Below are positions 27,383 to 33,330 of a DNA stretch of 33,330 bases, piece after piece (positions within the stretch are counted from its first letter, which is position 1; every line of letters starts with the position of its first letter). Where the stretch lies: the NCBI GenBank assembly GCA_002390845.1, contig DGQT01000085.1, positions 1 to 33,330 of the forward strand, given 5' to 3'. The notes under the pieces were generated by a model. The model did no database searches and was not told where the DNA came from. It was given only the letters and a program-made list of their open reading frames with translations. The DNA is from Chitinophagaceae bacterium UBA4407. Lineage in GTDB: Bacteria > Bacteroidota > Bacteroidia > Chitinophagales > Chitinophagaceae. Made by a program: the position numbers and the translations under genes.

Positions 27383-28327
27383 ATATGATAGTTTAAAAGG
27401 GATTAAACATAATTTTAAGGTTAATTTATTTTACAGCCTTTAATTGTATGGTTTCACCTTTAACACCGAACTAACTTTATGTATATTATCGCATATTCAA
27501 TCACTTAGATTTTTGCAGGCTACTAATAAAATCAATTAATAGATAATGAAATGATATTTTAAGTAAGATTTCAAATCAAAATATTTAATTCCAAAATAAA
27601 TCCATATTATGCGAATTATATCTAAATAAAAAATAGAGTTATTTTTCAAATTTACAAACCACAACTTGGATTATAAATCTTTTGAGTAGAATGCCATTAA
27701 ATTTAGAATAGTATAAGTCGCAATTCACGGTAATAAATGATGAAATATATTTTTGAAATTACAGTATGAAATTAAAAATATACAATAAAAATAAAAAAAA
27801 TCAATCATTATTATTTTTTTGGAGCTTCCATTTTCACATAACTCTAATCTTTGGGGAGTTTGAAATTTATATATAAACCTGATCATAGATATGGAAACGA
27901 AGTTTGCGTGTATAATTTGATGTGAAATCACAAAGTAAGAAATATAAAAAAATTCGACCATAAGACTGATTGCTTTTCTACAATTAAATTTATCAAAGTA
28001 ATAAATACATAAATTGTTATCCTGATCATAGAATAAATTTGTGTAATTGTGAAACAGGCTGGGCTTATGGTGAATAGTATTATTGAATGTACAAGAGTGC
28101 GACACATGAGATTTATAATAGAAGCAATGATGTTTGGCCAATTACAAAAATTGTATTTCTAAATATTAATGGTATGTATTGCAATATATAACTGTATTTA
28201 GTTAAATATGCACACATAATTTAAATCAGATCAGCGAAAGAGTGAAGTATCTTGGGGCATTATCTAAAAGTTAGCAATTGGGTTATAACTTTTTTTATTA
28301 AAAATATCACAGATTTTTTTTATAATT
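27383..28327. other. Long AT-rich intergenic region upstream of tssG-like gene
   Basis: No supported gene is seen in this 945-base divergent gap. One open frame on the - strand (28141-27725) has a His/Phe/Tyr-rich sequence with no family resemblance and is likely spurious. A single dispersed-repeat copy lies at 28089-28140. Promoters for both flanking genes should lie here, but no clear -33/-7 pair was found. Confidence 0.5.
28089..28140 (+). repeat. Single dispersed intergenic repeat copy
   Basis: GTACAAGAGTGCGACACA (28089-28106) is identical over 18 bases to the copy before the GH30 gene, and the tail (TTATAATAGAAGCAATG) also resembles it. No inverted partner was found close by. Confidence 0.7.
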
Positions 28328-29266
28328 ATGTCATCGTTTTTTAATGAGATATTACGTTTATTTTCAGATACTCCAGGCGATTTCAGGGCTGAAGTATTTG
28401 TTGCGGAGTTAACAAATAACGGATTACCTCCAGATAAAGTGTATTTTAAAACCCGAAGTTTATTTAAACGTTCTACCAGTAAGGATATTGAGGCTGTAAA
28501 ATTAGATATTAGTGAAGATAGAGATGAACAAATAGTTATGGAACTTAACCGGGAAGGCCTCTATGATATGATACCTGAGGGCTTCTTTCATTATAAGAAT
28601 ACCACTCGACCCGATAAAAGCAAAGAAACGGTATTGGAAGAAATAAGAATCAGCAGGCTTGAAGAAGGATATGCTAGAAAATTTTTTGGGCCATTTGAAA
28701 ATGAATTTTTTCACAGCCGCCTGCAACTTGAACTCAAAGAAAGGTCACTGCTTCAGAAAGAATCAATTTCAAATAATTATGAATTATTTGAAATTATTTT
28801 CGGCGAAAACAACGTACCGGAGAATCTGCAAATTCTAGCCCTTCTGCATATTTTGCCCATTATTTATAAAATCAGGGGAGACCTTGAGAAAACAAAATAT
28901 TGCATTTCCAGGTTCATCAGCTATAATATTGATTTAAAGTTAATCAATACAAAAATTGTTGAGAAATATATAACTGATGATACCCGGCTAGGAGCAGCGT
29001 CGCTGGGTATTGATGCTATTGCCGGTAATAGCTTTCACTCCTTTGAACCGAAATATGAAATTCATATAAATGGTATATATAAAACAGATATAAAATCCTT
29101 TTTTCCAAATGGGAATACCGCTGTTATTCTTAATTATTTAATCTCATTTCTGTTGCCTTTTAATTCCAATTATGAAATTATTCTACATTTAATGAAAAAG
29201 GACAGGGAGTCTTATTTGGCGGCCCCAAACATTGAAACTTTTTTAAATTATGATTCTTATATTTGA
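28328..29266 (+). CDS. tssG: T6SS baseplate subunit, TssG-like (Bacteroidota type)
   Basis: The 312-residue soluble protein begins with a stretch like Bacteroidota TssG: FRAEVFVAEL at about 19-28 and NREGLYDMIPEGFFH at 74-88, followed by EEGYARKFFGPFENEFFHSR. In T6SS subtype iii this protein belongs to the baseplate with TssE, TssF and TssK. It is followed after 29 bases by tssN, then tssK and tssO, in one operon. I recognise it from motif memory and context rather than from a firm signature, so TssG is likely but not certain. Upstream is a 945-base gap, so the operon appears to start here, without tssF next to it. Confidence 0.68.
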   Translation: MSSFFNEILRLFSDTPGDFRAEVFVAELTNNGLPPDKVYFKTRSLFKRSTSKDIEAVKLDISEDRDEQIVMELNREGLYDMIPEGFFHYKNTTRPDKSKETVLEEIRISRLEEGYARKFFGPFENEFFHSRLQLELKERSLLQKESISNNYELFEIIFGENNVPENLQILALLHILPIIYKIRGDLEKTKYCISRFISYNIDLKLINTKIVEKYITDDTRLGAASLGIDAIAGNSFHSFEPKYEIHINGIYKTDIKSFFPNGNTAVILNYLISFLLPFNSNYEIILHLMKKDRESYLAAPNIETFLNYDSYI

Positions 29267-29295
29267 TGAAACTTTTAAATAAACTCAATCGGTAA

Positions 29296-30135
29296 ATGTT
29301 AGTTTACATCATCATATCAGCCATCATTTTTTTAGGTAGTACAATTCTATTTTTTGTAAAAAATCGGAGGAATGTTGACAGCAAAAAACGAAAAGTGGTG
29401 CTTTTTCTTTTAATTTCAGGTATTATTATAACACTCTTGGGGTTATTTGGCCTTATTCCATCTATTACAGATACTGTGTTATGGTTTATTTTGTTACAAA
29501 CCATTTTTTTGGGGTTAGGTATTTTGTATTACTACATGCTAAGAAGAAATTTTTTTGGCGATTTTGAAGCCCCTCATATTTCAAATACAGCTTTGACTCT
29601 GGCAAATGCGGCATTAGGCTTTATTGGTTTTACTTTTTTGTTTGACTATTTTACTCAGCAGGATGTAGCACACCTATATGCATCGGGCATACTTTTATTT
29701 ACAGTCCCGTATCTTTTTATGTCAGCTTTTCATTTACTTGCTGCTATACCCCCTGAAATTCACAAAGTATGGTATTACCCCCTTGGCAGTGAAGAACCCG
29801 ATTTTGATAAAGTTGATCTTAATAATATTTTTCTTATGGAACTTGAATTTTCAAAATCTCCTGAAGACAATGTGGTAAAAAATTATAAGGCAAAAGCCCC
29901 TATTGATTTACTCTTTGGAGAGTGGTATCGTTCCTTTATAGACAATTACAATTATAAATTTGATGAAGCCCAAATCCAATATATGAACAAGCAGAATATG
30001 CCGCATGGATGGATGTTTTTTACAAAACCTACTTTCTGGAAAGCTAAAATGTATATCGACCCAGATGCGTCTATTAAGCAAAATAAGCTCACAGAAAAAA
30101 TGATTATTGTAGCCAAAAGGGTTGAGGAGGATTAA
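29296..30135 (+). CDS. tssN: T6SS membrane protein TssN
   Basis: The 279-residue protein has about five membrane segments in its first half (roughly 2-20, 36-55, 61-82, 95-117, 129-150) and a soluble C-terminal half (about 155-279, with KVWYYPLGSEEPDFD and LFGEWYRSFIDNYNYKFDE). This layout and sequence fit TssN, a component specific to Bacteroidota T6SS (subtype iii), thought to help form the membrane complex that replaces TssJLM. It lies between the tssG-like gene and tssK with gaps of 29 and 24 bases. Confidence 0.8.
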   Translation: MLVYIIISAIIFLGSTILFFVKNRRNVDSKKRKVVLFLLISGIIITLLGLFGLIPSITDTVLWFILLQTIFLGLGILYYYMLRRNFFGDFEAPHISNTALTLANAALGFIGFTFLFDYFTQQDVAHLYASGILLFTVPYLFMSAFHLLAAIPPEIHKVWYYPLGSEEPDFDKVDLNNIFLMELEFSKSPEDNVVKNYKAKAPIDLLFGEWYRSFIDNYNYKFDEAQIQYMNKQNMPHGWMFFTKPTFWKAKMYIDPDASIKQNKLTEKMIIVAKRVEED

Positions 30136-30159
30136 GTATATAAATAACTGTAATTAATT

Positions 30160-31332
30160 ATGGTAAATAATATTAAATATAGGCTTACCAACTGGGTAGA
30201 TGGGATGAAAATCCACAAACAGCATTTTATCGACAGCGAAAATGCCTTACTCGATGCAATAAGGGATACCAATGCGGCATTGCTTACCAATTTTAATTTT
30301 GGGCTGTTACCGCCAGTTCCTGGTGAAAAAAAATCTCTCGAAATTTCCATTTTAAAGCCACAGTCTGATAATTTTATACTCAGTTTATCACTTTGCAGGG
30401 CTATAACTGCAGGAGGAAGCAGGATAGAAATTATGCCTCAGTTCGGTCAGGAAATTATTTGCGAGGAAAAACCAGGTACTACGGTAAGCAATACAGGCCG
30501 AAACAGCAAGCAGGTAAACAGTTTTTATGCTGTTGTTACTGCTGATGTTTTTAACAGGCAGCCTTCCGGTGAGCCTTCTCCTGACGAGGCCCCGCCCCGC
30601 CACCCTTTTGCAAATCCCCGGTACGAATTACATATCGTACCCGAAGAAAACGTTTCGGCAATTGATTTCGGCTCACACCATTTTCCTGTAGCAAGGTTTA
30701 AAACAAAAGGTGCCGAGTTAATGCAGGATGATACCTATATCCCCCCCTGCACTGCTATACAGAGCCACCCGGCTATGATTAAACTGTATAATAATATTGG
30801 CAATAACCTTAACCGCGTACAGGAATTCAGCACCATTATCGTTCAAAAGGTAATCGGCAAATCGCAAAACACGCCCCTGGCTCAGAACATAAAGGCCATC
30901 TGCGAAAAAAATGTGTATTATGTATCATCAATATTTTTCGCATTCAGAATGGTATTGCCTTATACATCGCCTGTTTTTATTGCCGAAACAGTGGCACAAC
31001 TCGCCTCTGTGCTAAAAGTAGTGCTCGATTTTATGCCCGAAAAAGAAAAAGAAGAAATGCTGCAGTATTTTAAGGAGTGGAACGAAACAAACCCTTCTGC
31101 CTTTCAGGCAATGGTAGCTGCGGCTATTGAAATGGAGTACGACCATTATGCCATTTACGAAAGCTTTTTGCCTGCTGTTAATTTTTTAACTAGGTATGCC
31201 GAATTATTGGAAAAACTTAGCGAGCTGGAACTGATCGGCAAACGAAAAGAAAAAGACATTTTTGTACGCGAACTAAGTGTGCCAGATGGTGGTAAGCCCG
31301 GCAAGAAAAAAGGATTTTCCCTGTTAGATTAA
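30160..31332 (+). CDS. tssK: T6SS baseplate protein TssK
   Basis: The 390-residue protein has the TssK start NWVDGMKIHKQHFIDSENAL (about 11-30), equivalent to the W-x-GM-x-L-x-xQHF stretch of the family, then an N-terminal shell domain with LLPPVPGEK and IEIMPQFGQE, and a helical C-terminal part. TssK is the trimeric adaptor that links the T6SS baseplate to the membrane complex. The C-terminus is Lys-rich (GKPGKKKGFSLLD). It follows tssN by 24 bases and precedes tssO by 19. Confidence 0.88.
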   Translation: MVNNIKYRLTNWVDGMKIHKQHFIDSENALLDAIRDTNAALLTNFNFGLLPPVPGEKKSLEISILKPQSDNFILSLSLCRAITAGGSRIEIMPQFGQEIICEEKPGTTVSNTGRNSKQVNSFYAVVTADVFNRQPSGEPSPDEAPPRHPFANPRYELHIVPEENVSAIDFGSHHFPVARFKTKGAELMQDDTYIPPCTAIQSHPAMIKLYNNIGNNLNRVQEFSTIIVQKVIGKSQNTPLAQNIKAICEKNVYYVSSIFFAFRMVLPYTSPVFIAETVAQLASVLKVVLDFMPEKEKEEMLQYFKEWNETNPSAFQAMVAAAIEMEYDHYAIYESFLPAVNFLTRYAELLEKLSELELIGKRKEKDIFVRELSVPDGGKPGKKKGFSLLD

Positions 31333-31351
31333 CAATTTTAAAATCATAATA

Positions 31352-31864
31352 ATGCGTGCCTTAAACCACAAAGAGCGAAACGAACTTTTCTGGCAATTTT
31401 TTATTGTAGCTTTTGTTACCCTTGCCGTACTTATATGGGCACTTGAGGTAGATTTTCATTTGCCGAGTAAACTAAATGAAAAAGACATAAGCGATCTAAG
31501 AGATTACAGAAGTTTTGTACATAGCCAGAACAAAATTTTAAACCAGATGAATGAAATTGATTCACTCATAAGCGGAATAGAATCTTCAAATACTCCCGGT
31601 GTTTATTATACAAACGCAACTGTACGTATAGGTAAATTTAAAACACTGGTTGCCTCCGATACTTCTCAAAATACCTTAATAAATAAAATGTCAGATATTT
31701 TTGCTAAATATGCTGATGATAAAAAAAGAATAAAGGACATTGTTGATAAAAAGACTGAAGCTGAATCTAAATTGAGTCAGTGTAATCAGGAGTTGCAAAA
31801 TGATAAAACTGAAATCAACCGTATCAGACAAGCATACTTTTTAGCAACCGGTAATAACCCCTGA
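31352..31864 (+). CDS. tssO: T6SS protein TssO
   Basis: The 170-residue protein has a short cytosolic N-terminus (RALNHKERNELFWQFF), one membrane segment (about 15-32, FFIVAFVTLAVLIWAL) and a long helical, coiled-coil-like remainder ending ELQNDKTEINRIRQAYFLAT. This layout fits TssO, a single-pass component of Bacteroidota T6SS. It is the last gene of the operon. The next expected partners (tssP and others) are not present downstream in this window. Confidence 0.8.
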   Translation: MRALNHKERNELFWQFFIVAFVTLAVLIWALEVDFHLPSKLNEKDISDLRDYRSFVHSQNKILNQMNEIDSLISGIESSNTPGVYYTNATVRIGKFKTLVASDTSQNTLINKMSDIFAKYADDKKRIKDIVDKKTEAESKLSQCNQELQNDKTEINRIRQAYFLATGNNP

Positions 31865-31930
31865 TTCTATTATCGGTTTTTAATAATTAAAAATCAATAT
31901 TAACTTTCCAACCCTATTACTGCTATCATC

Positions 31931-31995
31931 GCCGCTTGTGTCACTCCCTTGTACGTTCGGTAATACTGTTGGGCATAGTGTAGCCGGTCTAAAAA
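31931..31995 (-). repeat. Single dispersed intergenic repeat copy, - strand
   Basis: GCTTGTGTCACTCCCTTGTA followed by CGTTCGG is the - strand form of the GTACAAGAGTGCGACACAAC variant. The flank GTAGCCGGTC then AAAATGCAGC is loosely similar to other copies. No inverted partner is seen nearby. Confidence 0.6.
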
Positions 31996-32759
31996 TGCAG
32001 CTGGTATTATTGAAGTGTAAATTCTTTGCAACCCTAAAAAATGCAATAAATGTAAGTTGCATTAAGTTTTTGTATTTAGCTCGAGATTATTTTACTTTTT
32101 TAAAATAAAAATTTGTAGTATTAAATAATAGATCTACTTTCATTAGACTGTTTTTTTATTTAAAAACGTAAACAAAAAACTTTTGATCTTTTTTTTGTCA
32201 ACCTTAAAATCAACCATTCTAAATGTTACCAAAATACCTGCAATCCGCTACTGGCTACCTCGTTAGTTACTTCAAATAAGTTACAGGTGTAAATGCTTTT
32301 TAGTGGCTTTGACAGCTGGTGCAAGAAACAGATATCCATAGAAAGGCATTACGAAGTTTCGATACAGTTTATAAAAATGGCGCAAAAAACTTTTAAATAA
32401 ACAGGTTTTCAGTGGACACAATAACACTGGTTTTAAAATTTTTCGGCTGTAGATGACGGATGCCGCAACATTCAGTTGCAGCTAAATTTTAAGCAAGATA
32501 GGTATACTTGGCAATCAGAACAATGAGCGCAATGTTTAGTGTATCAGGCTGCTTTTTTATTAATATTGTTTTGTGGCGTTGCATAGATATACTTACGAAG
32601 CAATATTCGGCATTTTGCAGCCGGGTTTACATGCGTTGACAGTTTTATAGACAGCCAGTCTAAGGCCCGTATTTTCTCCAATTTTAGAGTTAATGAATAT
32701 GTAGGTTATTTAATTAATATTTTATTCGAATAATTTTTTATTATTTACATATATTCTGT

Positions 32760-32767
32760 TAAATTTG
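32760..32767 (+). promoter_or_regulatory. Possible Bacteroidota -7 promoter box
   Basis: TAAATTTG fits the consensus TAnnTTTG and lies 25 bases before the ATG at 32793. No clear TTG is seen at the -33 position, so support is weak. Confidence 0.3.
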
Positions 32768-32792
32768 ATTTACCAAAATTAAAAGCTCCTTT

Positions 32793-33330
32793 ATGAAGAA
32801 GATCCTTACCCATGCAATAACAGTTTCCATGTTATTTGCTTCTCAAATGGTGTTTACGCATATAAAAAAAATGCAATTAATTTTTTTAAACTTTTTGAGT
32901 TTTTTTAGCAATCAGTTTTTAAGAAAAAAGGTTGCGATTGCAATAAGTTTTCTTTTGGTAATTGTTTCTTTGCAAAGTTTCAGTCAAAAATGCCCTTCCT
33001 CAAATTCAGTTACACCTTCAGCCAACCAAAATGTATGTGTTGGGCAACCAGTAAATATTTTATCTGATGTTGTAAGTTATACTGGCACTGGAACACAAGC
33101 TACACCTTCATATCAATGGTATTATAATACTACTAGCAGCAATACAATATTTACTGCAACAAAAATTAATGGTGCAACCTCTAGCACCTACACCCCACCA
33201 AGCACAGTAAATGAAAGTGGTAATCGATATTATTTCTGTGTAGGATACAATTTTTCAACTTGTGGTACAACTGATATATCGCAGTCATTAGCTTCTAATG
33301 TGGTAAAAGTTACAGTAAATGCATTACCTG
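32793..33330 (+). CDS. Secreted Ig-like-domain protein, 3' end outside window
   Basis: The frame is open from ATG 32793 to the window edge (179 codons). The N-terminus has two hydrophobic stretches: ILTHAITVSMLFASQMVF and, after residue 45, KKVAIAISFLLVIVSLQSFS followed by QKCP. The second is a normal signal peptide ending in SFSQ, so the real start may be the in-frame ATG at 32871 or a later one. The mature part starts with SVTPSANQNVCVGQPVNILS and an Ig-like domain (YQWYYNTT, STYTPPSTVNESGNRYYF), as in large Bacteroidota surface or gliding/adhesin-like proteins. Function and full length cannot be judged. Confidence 0.7.
   Translation, partial: MKKILTHAITVSMLFASQMVFTHIKKMQLIFLNFLSFFSNQFLRKKVAIAISFLLVIVSLQSFSQKCPSSNSVTPSANQNVCVGQPVNILSDVVSYTGTGTQATPSYQWYYNTTSSNTIFTATKINGATSSTYTPPSTVNESGNRYYFCVGYNFSTCGTTDISQSLASNVVKVTVNALP

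Larger units (their letters stand above)
31865..32792. other. Intergenic region after tssO
   Basis: No gene is supported in these 928 bases. A dispersed-repeat copy lies at 31931-31995. The rest is AT-rich with no clear terminator or RNA gene. Confidence 0.5.

Noticed and set aside
27725..28141. 138-residue open frame on the - strand
   Set aside because: Composition is biased to His, Phe, Tyr, Asn and Cys, it overlaps a dispersed repeat, and it resembles no family. It looks like a chance frame in AT-rich DNA.
1..33330. tRNA or rRNA genes
   Set aside because: No cloverleaf-like or rRNA-like stretch was recognised in any of the gene-free gaps.

Overview
The window looks like chromosomal DNA from a member of the Bacteroidota, most likely the family Chitinophagaceae or a close relative. 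The evidence is AT-rich DNA, 'SAQ'-type signal peptides, lipoproteins with Lys/Glu after the acylated Cys, a type IX secretion (T9SS) C-terminal sorting domain, a Bacteroidota-type ECF sigma factor, and genes of the Bacteroidota-specific T6SS (subtype iii). The family-level guess is inference.

Region A (about 379-18987, all + strand) is a beta-glucan utilisation locus. In order it encodes: a clan-A (GH2-like) glycosidase fused to a C-terminal beta-barrel-like domain; a multimodular surface-glycan-binding-like lipoprotein; a GH16 lipoprotein endo-glucanase; a very large cytoplasmic phosphorylase of GH149 type (beta-1,3-oligoglucan phosphorylase); a secreted GH30 (probable beta-1,6-glucanase or beta-glucosidase); two cytoplasmic GH17 enzymes; a 12-TM GPH/MFS sugar:cation symporter fused to a third, cytoplasmic GH17 domain; and a secreted multimodular protein with a T9SS tail that mirrors the lipoprotein. 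The inferred route is cutting of beta-1,3/1,6-glucan at the cell surface, import by the symporter, trimming or transglycosylation by GH17 domains in the cytosol, and phosphorolysis to glucose-1-phosphate. No SusC/SusD pair is visible. The outer-membrane barrel-like protein and the inner-membrane transporter each carry their own glycosidase domain, which is the most unusual feature of the window. A strong hairpin terminator at 19022-19059 closes the region, followed by an ECF sigma factor without an adjacent anti-sigma gene.

Region B (19944 to about 24200) is an insertion graveyard. An IS5-family element (transposase on the - strand, broken) is split by an inserted IS982-family element (transposase on the + strand, frameshifted). 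Then come an 85-bp inverted-repeat element, a 140-bp MITE-like element and a badly decayed second IS982-like transposase.

Region C (24292-31864) is T6SS-related: a DUF4123-type effector adaptor, a small unknown protein, a MORN-repeat lipoprotein on the - strand, and a tight operon tssG-like/tssN/tssK/tssO. The window ends inside a secreted Ig-like-domain protein (from 32793).

A family of dispersed intergenic repeats with core GATTGCGACGCAAC or GAGTGCGACACAAC occurs at least eleven times. Four intergenic gaps hold an inverted pair, a REPIN-like arrangement, and all four lie in or beside the beta-glucan locus.
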